A DNA stretch of 64,000 nucleotides from Ustulina deusta. Its lineage: Eukaryota; Ascomycota; Sordariomycetes; Xylariales; Xylariaceae. Of the stretch, positions 46,193-58,421 are shown one piece after another. The translations under genes were made by a program, and so were the position numbers. The stretch is taken from positions 248,001 to 312,000 of the forward strand of contig JAJNNX010000045.1 in assembly GCA_023159155.1 (NCBI GenBank), read 5' to 3'. Under the pieces are notes generated by a model. The model searched no databases, was not told the origin of the DNA, and saw only the letters and a program-made list of their open reading frames with translations. Each line of letters opens with the position of its first letter. Within the stretch, counting starts at the first letter, position 1.

Positions 46193-48688
46193 ATGGAATC
46201 GATCTCTAGGATCTCGGACCTGCTCGAGAGCGGTAAGAGCAGAACCATCGCCAGGACACCAGTCTTCATCCGCTGACCTGCTCCTCCTAGCCCGGGAGCT
46301 CACCCTCGACGCCGCCCAGGCTGCGCGGAGCACCCGTATCACCACGCGGTCGTTGCCGACGGCCCAGCTCAAGAAACTCCTCGACAGCCGCAATGACCGC
46401 GAGATCCTCGACGGGCTACGGCGCGTCATCGCGGTATGACGGCATCCCCCGCAGTGCTGGCTCGGACCGTTGCTAACAAGGTGCTGCGCCAGATGATGTA
46501 CCGCCAGCAGCGAACCCTTCCCTTCTTTTCTTCCGTCGTGAAGAACGTCGCCTCGCCGAACATCGAAATCAAGAAGCTCGTTTATATATACCTGATCCAC
46601 CATGCCGAACAGGAGCCAGATCTGGCTCTGCTGTCCATCAACACCATACAGAAATCCTTATCGGATGCAAACCCCCAAGTTCGCGCCCTAGCTCTGCGTA
46701 CAATGTCCGGCATACGAGTCCCCGTCATCAGTCAGATCGTGTCCTTGGCAATAAAGAAGGGGGTCGGAGATATGTCGCCACACGTGCGCAAGGCCGCCGC
46801 CCTGGCTATCCCGAAGTGCTACCGTCTCGAGCCCGCAACCCTCCCACAATTGCTGGATTATCTGGCGACGCTCCTCGGCGACAAGCAGTACTTCGTCGCC
46901 GGGGCAGCCGTCAGCGCCTTTATGGAGATATGTCCCGAGCGTATAGATTTGATCCACAAGCACTATCGGGGCCTCATTCAAAAGATTGTCGATATGGACG
47001 AGTGGAGCCAGTTGGCAATGTTGAGGATGATGACACTGTATGCGCGGAAATGCTTCCCGCGGCGGACAAGAAGCGCTAAGCTCAAGGACACTACCGCCGA
47101 TCTTCAAGATTTTTACGGAGAGGGTGGAACACAGGCTTCAGGAGAAGCCGAGGGTGAACAAATTATAGTCCTCGATCCCGACCTAGTCCTTCTCCTAAAC
47201 GGGATCAAGCCATTATTACAAAGCCGAAATTCCGGAGTTGTGATAGCCGTAGCACGGTGCTACGCGGAGATCGGTACACCGGAATATACGAAGACGGCTA
47301 TCGGTCCCCTGATTGCTTTATTGCGAGGGGCCCAGGATATCGAACAAATTGCGCTTTACAATATCGTATCTGTGTGTCTGGCGCACCCAGCCCCCTTTGT
47401 TAAGCATGCGTCTCATTTCCTCGTGCGTGCTACTGACACGGCTCCCGTATGGGAGCTCAAACTCGAGGTGCTTACCTTGATATTCCCTCATAGCCCGCCG
47501 CAAACGAAAGGCCTGATTCTCAATGAGCTAGAACACTTCTCCCGGGGCACCAATAAGGCGCTGGTCCGTGAAGCCGTTCGTGCCATTGGCCGTTGCGCGC
47601 AGGGAGATCCAGCGACAGCGCCGCGTTGCATGCGGTTACTTTTGGGACAGATAACAAGTCTTGACGGCACCCTCGCGGCAGAATCGCTAACCGTTATTCG
47701 CCACCTTATTCAACTAGACCCCGAAGCACACATGGGCACAGTTGTGAGATTAGCAAGGAATCTGGACTCCGCAACGGATCCGCAGGCCCGCGCAACCATC
47801 ATCTGGCTCGTTGGCGAGTTCTCGGGGTTGAATGGAGAGGATAATATCGCAGCAGATGTCTTGCGAATACTGCTCAAGGATTTTCCCAATGAATCAGAGG
47901 TTGCTAAGCGACAGATCGTCCTGCTTGCTGCGAAAGTTTATCTTCATCACATCAACCGAGAAGCAGAGAAACAGGGACAGCCAGAAGTCACACCGGAAGA
48001 AGATAGGGAGAGTCCTGCTCCACCCGCCTTCACTCCATCACCAGACCACCCGGTAGCAAGGCTGTGGAACTACGTGTTATTGTTAGTTCGTTACGACACC
48101 TCATACGATCTACGCGACCGTGCTCGACTTTACAAGGCCCTTCTCGCCGTCCCTCAGCTCGCCAGTCTCATGCTCCTGGCACCGAAGCCCGCGCCGCAAG
48201 CGCCAAGCCCCTCCGAGACCCGGAAGGGATTCCTGTTAGGCTCTTCTGCGCTCGTCCTCGCTGGCGGCGGCGCCGTCCATGGTCTCCGCGGTTACGAACC
48301 CCTCCCAGACTGGGTCCAGGAGGGCCATGAGCCGGACCCGAAGCTGCGGGCCCAGGACACTACCGGAACAGAATATGCTCCAGAAGGACACAGAACAGTG
48401 CCCGCAGTCGAGACGCTCCGTGACGCCGGAAGAGGCAAGAACAATGGGCTTTTTGGCGCGGGCGCAGGCGCAGGCGCTAGTGCTGGGCTTGGGACCATGA
48501 CGTTAGACGAGTTCCTCGCTGAGGATGAAGACGAAGAAGAGACAGAAGAAGAAGGATCTGAAGAAGAGGAAGACGGCGAGGAAGAGGAAGAGGAAGACGA
48601 AAGCGAGGAAGACGAAGACGAAGACGAAGATACCGAGCATGAGGAAGACAATGAGAAAGCGGAGCTCGAGGGCTTCCTCGGCTCTTGA
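46193..48688 (+). CDS. apl6: AP-3 adaptor complex subunit beta
   Basis: Large adaptin of the AP-3 complex, which sorts cargo from the Golgi/endosome to the vacuole. Three exons (46193-46232, 46291-46433, 46493-48688) give about 792 aa. The adaptin trunk is clear: LKKLLDSRNDREILDGLRRV, FFSSVVKNVASPNIEIKKLV, INTIQKSLSDANPQVRALAL, MSPHVRKAAALAIPKCYRL. The 59-base second intron (46434-46492, with GCTAAC branch) joins RRVIA directly to MMYRQQRT, as in relatives; the ATG-like start just after the donor is not the true N-terminus. The C-terminal ~55 residues are almost entirely Glu and Asp, as in the hinge of animal AP3B; the ear domain of animal beta-3 is missing, as in other fungi. Confidence 0.94.
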
Positions 48689-49239
48689 ATAACCAACCTA
48701 TCTATCTACTGTACCTTAGACAACCTACCTACCCACCCACCTACCTCCCTACGTTCCCTACATACCCAGAGATCCTGCTTCACCCAAATGAACGTATTAG
48801 TTAGCATCGACTGTGCTTGTACATGCTAGTTGGATAGTCCGACGACACTGGGAGGTAAACTGGGGGTGTATCGGGAGCATACCTACACACCCACACCCGT
48901 ATATATATACATATATAGCAGGTAGCTGGTAACTTGATGTCAATCTGCTAGTAAGAAAGATGGAATGACAAGCTTCACTGGTTGCCCCTTTTCAGATTCG
49001 GCATATTATTTTCTTGCTAAGGAGATGTAACATAAAAAATTAAGGGCGTCTCGTAAGGGGATGACGAGCGCTGCGCATACGGCACCAAGTTGTCGGCTTC
49101 TTAACCTAAGCTAAATACCGATAGTCTGCTCACGCAGAGGCGTATGAAACTCATATAATCACGCAATGGGAAGAGTCAGAAATGCAATGCGGGCAGGAGA
49201 CCGTGGTTTCACATTATATAAAGTATTTTTAACACACAT
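48689..49239. other. Convergent 3' spacer
   Basis: 551 bases between AP-3 beta and 3-hydroxyisobutyrate dehydrogenase. It contains runs of CTACCTAC/CCACCTACC words (48695-48770) and a TATATATACATATATA stretch near 48899-48917. No gene. Confidence 0.45.
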
Positions 49240-50510
49240 CTATTCCTTCCCGCCAAGGAACCGATAGATAACAGAGAAATCTCTGCCTTTACAGCTCTTG
49301 ACCTTCTCAGCTTCTTCATAGACCTCACGTGCGCGAGAGCCCAATTCCAGCTTTGCGCTCGCCTCCTCAGCAGCCACTATAGCGAGCATAAGGTCTTTCT
49401 TCATGAGGCTAATACCAAACCCACCGGCGTAGTCACGACCAGCTGGCGCCGTCTCGACTACGCCCTTGACGGGGTTGTTGACCTCTGAAGGCCAGCAACG
49501 CCCCGTGCTGACGTTTATGATGTTCGCAAGTGTTTTTGGTTCGAGGCCCCACCGAATGCCGAGGTTCATTGCCTCGGCTGTTGCGATGTTGTTGATAGCG
49601 AGGAGGTAGTTGTTTGCTAGCTTGGCGCTGAGACCCGTTCCCTGCACGCCACAGTGCAGTACGCGTTTGCCCATCCGCAACAGGATTGGTTCTATCTTAG
49701 GTACTAACTCCTCTGGAGAGCCGAGCATGAAGGTCAGTGTGCCGGCTGTAGCACCCACGACTCCCCCCGACATTGGAGCATCCACGAATTGGCCCTGTTT
49801 TGCACCTGCAACCCATTTGGCAACTTCGCGTGACGATGACGGGTCTATGGTTGAGGAGTCAATAAAGACTCTAGGTTTTCGTGGGATGTTGGCTCCCAGT
49901 ATCTCCGAATAGACGCCCTTTACGTGTGACGGCTCAGGCAATACCGTTATCACCGTGTCCTTGAATATCAAGTCAGCTTAGAGATTCTGCTGATGGACCA
50001 ACGTAGGAAGTAGTATGCATTTGTTTTCTTCAGAGGATTGGCTTTATGTATAAAAAATAATCACAATAAGGCCGGCAAGCCGGCCCCAACTTAGATCATA
50101 GATAGAACATGTTCATCATAGAAAAAAAGACACACGGAGTCAGGACAGTATCAAATAGGTCAACTTACAGCGTCTTTGGCGGCGTCGGCCACGTTATCCG
50201 CTAGTTCGACAACAGCACCGCCAGCTCGTGATGTCCGCATATCCTCAGCTAACCGGTGCATCGCATCTTTGTTGATATCGAATAGGCATACGGAATCGGA
50301 AGGGGATAGCTTGGATTGGAGATTCTTAGCCATTTGATAGCCCTGTATTGCAACACTGGTCAACTGGGTGCTGGATCTCGGCAAGACATAGCGGAAACGT
50401 ACCATTTGGCCGAGGCCGATGAAGCCATAGCTATCCAGCCGTCTCGAAGAGACTGAGAAGGCTCGCCGTTGACCACGGAGCGTACTCGAGAAGAGGCGTT
50501 GTGCCCTCAT
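49240..50510 (-). CDS. 3-hydroxyisobutyrate dehydrogenase, mitochondrial
   Basis: NAD-dependent enzyme of valine breakdown, oxidising 3-hydroxyisobutyrate to methylmalonate semialdehyde. Three exons (50510-50403, 50342-50169, 49959-49240) give 333 aa. The N-terminus MRAQRLFSSTLRGQRRAFS is Arg/Ser-rich without acids, a mitochondrial presequence. The cofactor motif GFIGLGQMGYQMAKNL is split by intron 1 between GQM and GYQ. Substrate and catalytic blocks follow: DSSTIDP, FVDAPMSGGVVGA, GQGTG-type GVQGTGLSAKLANNYLL (catalytic Lys), and GRCWPSEVNNP. The C-terminal LMKKDLMLA block is standard. The codon upstream that could extend the frame is GTG, so the ATG at 50510 was chosen. Confidence 0.94.
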
Positions 50511-52177
50511 GCTGAATGGAAGAAGATGCACGTAGCTCCAGACTGGCTTGCTACCCGGCCTGGTGCGTGCTTAAACGCATCCCTTGTGACGGAATCGGTG
50601 CGAGGATGGGAGTCTCACTCCAAGATGGCAAGCTCGGATAGAACACAGGTGGGAAAGACAAGACCAGCTAGCCGAGGAATGCAGATCCCTACCATCCCCC
50701 CATCCCCCAGAGCTTTCCCCAGGTTGCGGGCTCGCGGGGTACTGTTACGTACTGCCACCCGAAAGCGCTCCAGGTACACCGGCCAATGCCGAGTCTAAGC
50801 ACCCAGGAGCCGCCAGGAAAGAAATCGGCTGTCACGCGCAGCTTTTATCAACGAGATGGACGAGAAGATTCAAGGCATGTTTCAGCCCTTTGAATTCTGC
50901 CTACATGCCCAACATCGCTCAAGGAGCCCTTGTTTAGGCTGCTGTGACGAATGTGTGAAAAAAAAAAGTGCGAACTGGTGAGTTAAGATGGGTGGAAAAG
51001 AATCCGTAAAAACAACTGGAAATTTTATTTATCTCTACGCTAGTCCCGTCCGTCCCTGGGTGCCTCAAGCTTAGACCACCTAGATAGATCCCTACTCGCT
51101 TAAAAGCGGGCGACTTAGTAAGTAGGTAGGTCCAATGTATAGCGGTGTGAGGAATCGAACCTACCTAGGTACATGCCTAGGCACCTAACTCACTATATTC
51201 CCCACCTAGATAGTAGACGTCTCTCCCTGTAACCACATCGGACCAAGAGTAAGGAACTATGTACGTTGTTTCTCGAGACAATGCGTATTCAATTCCTTGT
51301 TTCCTCAACTTGAATGACTGCTACTACCTAGCTCATATATATCAGTGTAGTTCGACGGCAGCATAGCCTAGGGTTCCATCTCGTACATTGCAATCCTGGA
51401 GCGACATGGTATTCGGCAACAACATGTCACTTACCTGGCCCAGCAATAACATTATTAGACAATATACAGGGGTTCTTTTGGCACCCCTTTATCTAACTCA
51501 CAATTAGGTAGCGTGCTTCTTCGTACGAAGAATTTCCAGGCTTTGGTCCTATGTTGTTATTCCGATGAGCGCAGTCCAGCCAGCCAGTCTGGCTCGGCCT
51601 TTTGTCACGCCTACCTCGTGTACGTTATATTCAAAATCTCGACAAAAACCGTTCAAGCCAAGCTCGGCATCTCCAGCATAAGTAGGCCGTGTCCACGTGT
51701 GCAGACCACACCATCAGAGCTTCTAGTGTAATTCATCCGCCTCGCGATACGATACGAGACCCCGTGTAAGTGAAGTGTCGAGGACGGAAATAAATGCGAA
51801 ACAGGTTGCCAAGCTAGAACGTGTGTTTCCTTCCATCCCAGGTCGTCGGAGAGCCCGCAACCGAACAGAATGAAGTAGCTAAGACCTCAGGACGGCCGGA
51901 GAAATTTTAGTGCACCTGGTTCATAATTCTCCGTAACCTTGGCAGCGAGGTTGAGTCCTCCAATGGCGTTGATCATGGTATCTCATACCTACATTCAGGA
52001 CTCTAGAAATGAGAATGAACCTCTGACGTAGTAAACAGCCACTTACATATAAATCCTCGGATCCCTCATAATGGCGACCGATAAACCCATACTCGAGCGG
52101 TATAGTCGCTGTCGTTCTCGTGCCGTTCTATACTTGCACGCAATAGGTATCTTGTCTTTGAGGTGAAATCGCCCAAT
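50511..52177. other. Divergent spacer between the dehydrogenase and the secreted protease
   Basis: 1.7 kb without a supported gene. It contains TAGGTAGGT/CCTACCTAGGTAC words (51115-51190). A minus-strand segment there has a perfect B-box-like GGTTCGATTCC, but no tRNA folds around it. Confidence 0.4.
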
Positions 52178-53244
52178 ATGAGATATACAGCCCCTGTTAC
52201 GCTCGCCCTCGCGGGATGGACGACGGCGCTCAGCTTCTCCGACACAAACAGCAGCGCGTGGTCCGCGGTGCCAGCCTCGGCATCTCGCTCGCGCTCGCCG
52301 CCGTCCTCGCGACTCTGGAACCGGCCGTCGAAGCGTGAAGACGGGTGGAGTCCCCCCTCGAACCTTGCCGCCGCGCTGGAAGAGGTCTGGGAGCACTGCA
52401 TGTCCACGTACTCGGACTTCTGGGGCTTCAAGAACTACGGGTGGGACCAGATCCACGCGACGGGGGGCAAGATCAACGTGTGCGTGCGCTGGGAGTCAGA
52501 CACGACGGTGACGGAGGCCCAGCGTGCCAAGGTGGCCTCGGTGTACGCGACGCAGTACCAGAAGTGGTTTGCCTGGCTGTACGGCTACGACAATTTCCCG
52601 TACTCCGACGTCGAGGTCAACGTCGTGGGGTGGGCCGTCAAGAAAGCGAGTCTGCTGCAGGGCTCGACGGCCGACATCACCGTCTACACGGACACGGACG
52701 CCGACGGCGCGCCGCAGTGCGCCGAGGCCTGCGGCCGCTTCTTCCACCAGGACAGCAACTATAACTCGTGCCCGGGCGGCGACGACGCCCACTACGACCA
52801 CTCTCTCTGGCTTACCGATGGCTTCGACGGCGGCGCTGGCGGGGATTGGGGTCAGAGGATTGGACGCGAGTACTTCATCGGCGCGCTCGACTCGTCGGAC
52901 GTGCATATCTTACTCCATGAGATGGGCCACACTTTCGGTCTTGACGATTGTAAGTGTCTGCGTGCTAAATTTCCGCGTGAAATACCTCCCAAGTATGGAT
53001 TTTTTACTAACAAACTCAATAATAGTCTACGGTATGTTCACGCACGATGCCCCGGCGCATATACAATGCCCCGTGCGGAATTGGTTGACTAACTGACTGA
53101 CGTTTCTCTTTTCTAGACTACCTGCCTACCGGACAGACCAACTTCATAATGAACTCCGGGTCGTCTACGGTGATCACGGATTTTGACGGGTGGATGCTGC
53201 GAAACTGGTGGAACGGGCTCTCTCGCTACCGCGGTTGGCAGTGA
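52178..53244 (+). CDS. Secreted zinc metalloprotease with HExxH motif
   Basis: Secreted zincin-like protein of a fungal family often annotated as cellulose-binding-like or metalloprotease. The start ATG at 52178 begins a signal peptide (MRYTAPVTLALAGWTTALS). The zinc-binding helix is HILLHEMGHTFGLDD. My model has three exons: 52178-52949, a 6-base exon TCTACG at 53026-53031, and 53117-53244, giving about 301 aa. The 6-base exon joins GLDD to FYD and then YLPTGQTNFIM; relatives carry GLDDFYD at this place. Skipping it would still keep frame but give GLDDYYLPTG. The third family block STVITDFDGWMLRNWW follows in the last exon. The coding region is GC-rich compared with flanking DNA. The proteolytic substrate is unknown. 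Confidence 0.82.
53026..53031 (+). other. Predicted 6-base microexon
   Basis: TCTACG is flanked by AATAATAG before and GTATGT after, so it has a good acceptor and a strong donor. Using it yields introns of 76 and 85 bases, normal for this window, instead of one 167-base intron, and restores the FYD residues after the HExxH motif. Confidence 0.6.
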
Positions 53245-54523
53245 TGAGATAGATGACAGGATCACCAGGCCATCAAGTAGCAAGACTTCTAGGACTGGTA
53301 CAAGTCGCTCTCGTGGTGGATCGCACACAACCTTGAGGTGAGACTCTATACGGACCACTGAGCCGCTATCTAAATCCAAAGAACGTGATGGGCCTCGAGT
53401 CTAAATCGCAGTCAACGCTATGAATTATAGACATCCAAAGGTTTTCTAAAACGAGAAATAAGTAACGGAATCAAGAAAACTGCAGATGTTTAAGTCCATT
53501 CGGCCCCTCTGACCCAATGGGCAAAGTTTTTAGGTGAAAGAACCGCGTTCTATTTCTTAGCTGGTATTGTGTTCCTCAATATTTCCTACTGCCTGATTGA
53601 TCAGGCGTATTGTAGTACTTTGCCGCACTCTGATTACAATATATACTTAATTCTTAAACCGTTGTTGTGCGAAGGGTGGTGCACTGGTAGGTGGTATATT
53701 CGGCATGGTTACAAGCACCCACTACCTTCCCTTGAGACCCGATCTCTCGGTTTCAAGCTAGTGTGACATATGACGAAAGACCTCACTTGACATTATCTCG
53801 GCTGCATGGAATTAATTCTGGCCACCGCTATTTGTGAACGTACGCAAGAAAGGGAGCGAAAAGAGAGGGATAGATATGCAGCCTGTAGATACGCCGGAGC
53901 TCCCTCAAAAACAAAGCCCTTGGGGCATTAAGAACGATTGGCAAGACGGAGAGAGAAGGTGCGGTATCATCACCTCGCGACCGACGAGTCAATAGGACGA
54001 CTCTGAGTCCTGACACAAGAGGTGGATCCAAAAGCAGTATTGGTACTATTCGTTACTCGCGTACATGGAATGCTTGGTCCTAGTTTTACCTTATAAGAGA
54101 TTCTAACCAGCATATCTTCAAAGTTGGCAAAAATAAAGGCAGAAAGGATGCTAACTGGGATTGAAGTTAATGCATGCTGTAGACTTCGCGTTCGCCATGT
54201 CACGGGAGAGGAGGGCAGGATTGAACGAGTGATCATTATGTTTATTGTGGACCGCCATCTAACTCACCCAAGCGAGCCTCCATACGTCAAGGGTTGTATA
54301 CAAGTGCCGTCTCATCGGGATGAGGGAAATTCAGTGAAAAACTATAGCTAGAACACAGCTAACAGGGGTATGTGTATGGGTAACGGGAAAGTGAACGGCT
54401 GGAACTTCCATTCGATCAAGGAGCTGCTACTACTGTATGGCTCCTATCTGTGGGTTACCAAAGCTCTATGGTAGGTGAGATCAAATCAATCTTGGAGAAT
54501 TATATAAGGGTGCGGGGGTAATT
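53245..54523. other. Convergent 3' spacer
   Basis: 1.3 kb with no supported gene between the protease and the Bqt4-like gene. A weak tRNA-like stretch (about 53677-53755) was considered and rejected. Confidence 0.4.
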
Positions 54524-55910
54524 TTAGAAGACGCCCATAACGTATGGGATCAAAGCGCTGCGTACCGTTAGTAGCTAAACAATGCTATTTCGATGGGAAA
54601 ACACTTACCCAACAGCAAGGGTCGCACTAAGACCGACCAAAGCTCGGTTTCTGACGCGCTCTTTCCTCAACTGTACTTCCGTTTTCGCCGTTTTCGTCTT
54701 CTTAGACCGAGGCTCTTCAGATGGCTCGCTAGGTTGCTCGTCCTCTTCGTCGACAACAATCTCCTCAGCCTTGCGCTTCCCCTTGTTGTTCTCGCTAGGT
54801 GACTCATCAGTTTTAGCATTCTCCGCAGATTCGGCAGCTGCAGCCGCGACCGTCTCTTTTGCTTTCTCAATCATTTGCGCAGCCTCCTCTACGCTTGGTG
54901 GACCGTCTACAAGGGGAAGCTCGACTTCCACAGCTGTTTGTGTTGTCTCAACACCCGCGTGAAACTGAACTTCCTGGCCGACTTTAATATGTATCTTGGG
55001 TTCCTCTTCAACTAGCGCGAACACGACCTCAGGTTCGTTCTCCGTAGTTTTCATTGTGATGTCCTCAGTAGGAGCTGTAGAAGTAGTATCTTCCGTCTTC
55101 GCACCGTTCGTCTCAGATTCTGTTTCTTCTTGACCAGGCGCAGTTTCGGCAAGAATGATCTGTGGAGCAGATACTTTGGTGGACCGCTTACGTGGAGAAG
55201 CGATAGCTCTCTTCTTCGAAGGACTTGCAGAACGACGACTACGGGTGCTTCGAGGCAATGAGGAAGGGGTGGGCGGTGCTAGCGTAGGTTGTACCAGGCC
55301 CGTAAAATCGAACTTGGGGGGCGCAGCGATCTTCTTCGGTGGGCTATCCGGTGCATTCGTTACGGCAATCTCTGCTGGGTCGAGCAGAGCAGAAATCCAA
55401 GGTGTGATCCCGTACTCTTCTGCTAGTGCAATCGCCTGCTCAGGAGGGATCCATACGTTGCCGGCCGTCTCTTCGTGACTTGTTGTAGGTAGCGACTTGA
55501 TATACTTGCGCTCGGCTTCCTCCTCAGTAGCCTCGGCATAAGGAAAGGTTGCCTTGAACATGCCAGTCGCGGAAACATAGCCGTCCTGACTTCTGCGCAT
55601 GAGGAAGTAGGAGCTCGGAGAAGACTTGAAAATGCCCGATGTGACACCCTTCGGTAAGGGAGCTCGAAGATGTGCGTAGTCGAACACGCCCAGGGCCGAA
55701 GGATCTATGTCCCCAGCAACGCTGGCGGCGACCATCTTGGGGGTGAGCTGAGTTTGGCCCAAGCGCCGGCGTGACACAAGGTCTGCGTCTGTAAGAGATA
55801 TTAGAACGGGTTCACCAATAGAAGGTAGACTGGCGCAATCGCTTACAGGCTGGCAGGTCGTCAGTCATGAGAGGATTGGCCTTGTTGGGAAGATGTCGCG
55901 AGGCCACCAT
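54524..55910 (-). CDS. bqt4: KilA-N/APSES-type protein, Bqt4-like nuclear-envelope telomere anchor
   Basis: Three exons (55910-55847, 55788-54609, 54557-54524) give about 425 aa. The N-terminal part is a KilA-N/APSES-type DNA-binding-fold domain ([64 protein letters not shown]). A Pro/Ser- and Glu-rich disordered middle follows. The C-terminus, finished by a 34-base last exon, is hydrophobic: [20 protein letters not shown] then MGVF-stop, a tail anchor. In fission yeast Bqt4 tethers telomeres to the inner nuclear membrane; relatives in filamentous fungi share this layout. The ortholog call rests on domain order and the tail anchor. APSES transcription factors (StuA type) lack the tail. Confidence 0.85.
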
Positions 55911-58421
55911 TTTGACAGATATATCGAATTTTTGACGCGACTCGACCAGCAGTGAAACCAAGACGAGTATCCGTAGCGGCCCAGAATTATGATAAAGAGG
56001 GGAAAGTACTGATTAAAAAGTGGAATCTAATAGAGATGACCTGGTGCTAATGGCGTGGGTTAGCTGATGATGATGATGGTTGAGTCGCGCGAGGTCGCGG
56101 ATTCGAGGGCCGCCATCGAGGCGCGACGAGGAGCTCAGCTCGAATTGCGCCGATCACCTGGGATGATGGATCTCACTCACGTTGGGGACGGGGGTCGGGA
56201 TGGGGAAAATGGACAAGAAAATGAAAGGAGCCTGCGACGGCAACAATGTATTGTCAAGCGCGGCGCGGACGCGAGAAGATGGAACTAGATTGGAGGGGAC
56301 CGAACTGATGCAGTACGGGAACGAGTCAGCTCTGGCTTGAGGTCGAGGTGAGGAGAGAGACGGGGACCGTCTGTGACACCCGGCGCAAACTGTTGGTTTT
56401 TTTCTGGTCAGTTGGATGACTTTGGGAAGGGTGGGTTCCACGTCTGGGCGGAAAACGGAAAAGGGTGTGGGAGACCAGCTGGAGAAGAAGATGGGCTTCT
56501 GGGCATGGGAGCTTCTGGTTGGGGGAGGAGCCCGCCAAGCACCAGCGATGGCCAGGGACGGCGCTCAAATAGGTTTGGATTAGCAAAGATAAGTGCCTAC
56601 AGAGTATTAGCTTGGAAGACGAAGGAAGCTTGTCCGATTCGGGGACGCAATTTTTGACAGTGCCTTGCGTACGCAAAATCCCGGTCCTCCGTGGCGTTAT
56701 AGTAGATTACAGCTTGTAAATCTTCAACAGATATGACACTTGATTGGACGGACTAGAGGTGTGAAGATGCGACCCCGCAGTTACAAGTGCCAGTAGAGAT
56801 GAAGCTCAGACCAGCAGCTCTTTTAGAACGCATCGAATCCGAGATACACTGTACACTGGAAGGAAGCAGGTAGGTAACCTTAGGTACCTAGTATGCTGCA
56901 TGCTGTACATTGACAGCTGTACAACTGTAAGTAAACTAGGTAGATAAACTATTCCTGTTTAAGATGAATATAGTGTAAATATGCCAGCTGTTATTGCTGC
57001 ACACAGGTAGGACAGACATCTTGGCATCAACAAACACAGGACAGCTTACCTATAGGTACACTATGGTCAGCCTGATATTGCAACTTGCAGTTTGGGAATT
57101 TTGATACCGTACCTAGGTACTGCATGCAATACCTCATACTATAGTTCCAAGGTTCTTGTCTATGTTTGTACCTTTTGGAGGGCACCCTAGATACTTACAC
57201 TAGGTACAGAAATCGCTATTGAGAAAAACCACATAGTAGGTAAGGACAACATAAACTTAATCTACCTAGGTATCTAAATAGGCAAGCAAATCTGTTTACA
57301 TGGTGGATACAAAAAAGTATTAAAATTGAAGTTGTATAGGTATGCATTGTATGAGGCCTACCTACATATGTATCTATAGGTATATAGGTACTTATACCCA
57401 TATAGCCGAGGACAAGGGTACATCATGTAAATAAGTATCTAAGGCATCCAAGGCATCCAGATGTCTGTATCTAGAGTGTGGCTAGAACTACTACATACAT
57501 ATATATAGGCAAGACATTACCTACATAGGTACCTACCTTATGTTCTTACCTCGAAATTTTGCACTCCAAGTACTACCTACCTAGTAATTCTGGTCAAGGT
57601 AGGTAGTCAGCACTAGATACTGCCAAACCTGAGAGAAACCTGTATGCTGTATCACAGTCACAGCAATATAATTCTCAGTAATTTTCAACTTTATACACTG
57701 AAACCTCCAGTCCCACCATACCCTGCCACCACACCTAGGCTGTGGCAGAATAACAAATGTGTATCTGTTAGACTAATTTGTATGAGAGTTTCCTCAAGAT
57801 GTGATTGGCGACATGTTATAGATTGATAACATGTGTTAATCCAGTGAAGTTGGGGGATAACTGATGAAATTGATGTTCCTAGATTAACAAAAACATGTGG
57901 ACATGGTGTCACAAATTCAACCCATGTTAGTCGCAATGAGATACAATATAGGTACCTACTTAATCTATCTATATAAGGCACAGAACCAAGACAACCAAGG
58001 TGCCTCGATAATGGAGTGGTACCTAGTGATCTGGTCTTGCCCTGGAACAACGGCCTAACCTTACCTAAGGTTAGAAGAAAACGGGGCTCTGCCCCTCATC
58101 CAAACATGGAACTAACCAACCCCGATAGGGCCCCACCATTGTCCCGCAGTACAAAACGCTGTGATCAGCAGCTTTACAACGTCCAATCATCCCGCCTCCT
58201 ATAACTTCACCTTTCAAAACATCACCGCCAGTCTCGTTTTCCCTCTTGCAATCGAATCCTCAGTCTCTTCCAGGGAGAGCTTTGTGTTGGTTAAGCTGTG
58301 CCATACGTCCTCAAAGACATAGATCTTGGTCAGATCCGTCTTCACTCTCACGTCTGTTTGTGCCTACGAACCTAACTGCTTGAACTACCCTTCCTATCCA
58401 CCACCTTGGTGCCTCTTTGCC
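55911..58421. other. Gene-poor divergent spacer with GGTACCTA word repeats
   Basis: 2.5 kb between the Bqt4-like and Rho GDI genes. From about 56870 to 57620 and again near 57950 the sequence is packed with TAGGTACCTA, ACCTACCTAGG and TATAGGTA words. Short frames here have no motif. It holds the promoters of both flanking genes; no clear TATA box was assigned. Confidence 0.45.
56870..57620. repeat. Cluster of TAGGTACCTA/CCTACCTAGG words
   Basis: Imperfect, palindrome-like 8-14 base words (TAGGTACCTA, CTACCTACATA, CCTAGGTATC) recur many times on both strands in about 750 bases. This is the densest block in the window and is not a simple tandem repeat. Confidence 0.65.

Noticed and set aside
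46436..46492. Separate start of AP-3 beta at the ATG just after 46435
   Set aside because: This ATG lies inside a 59-base intron. Splicing upstream exons restores the conserved adaptin N-terminus.
48292..48696. Poly-serine protein on the minus strand
   Set aside because: It is the antisense reading of the Glu/Asp-rich AP-3 beta tail.
51115..51230. tRNA-like segment with a GGTTCGATTCC B-box on the minus strand
   Set aside because: Distance from any A-box-like word is about 34 bases, too short, and neither the T stem nor the acceptor pairs. The A-box side is made of the common TAGGTACCTA words.
53677..53755. Possible tRNA (GGTGGTGCACTGG ... CGGTTTCAAGC) on the plus strand
   Set aside because: The B-box is poor (GGTTTCAAG) and no acceptor stem can be formed.
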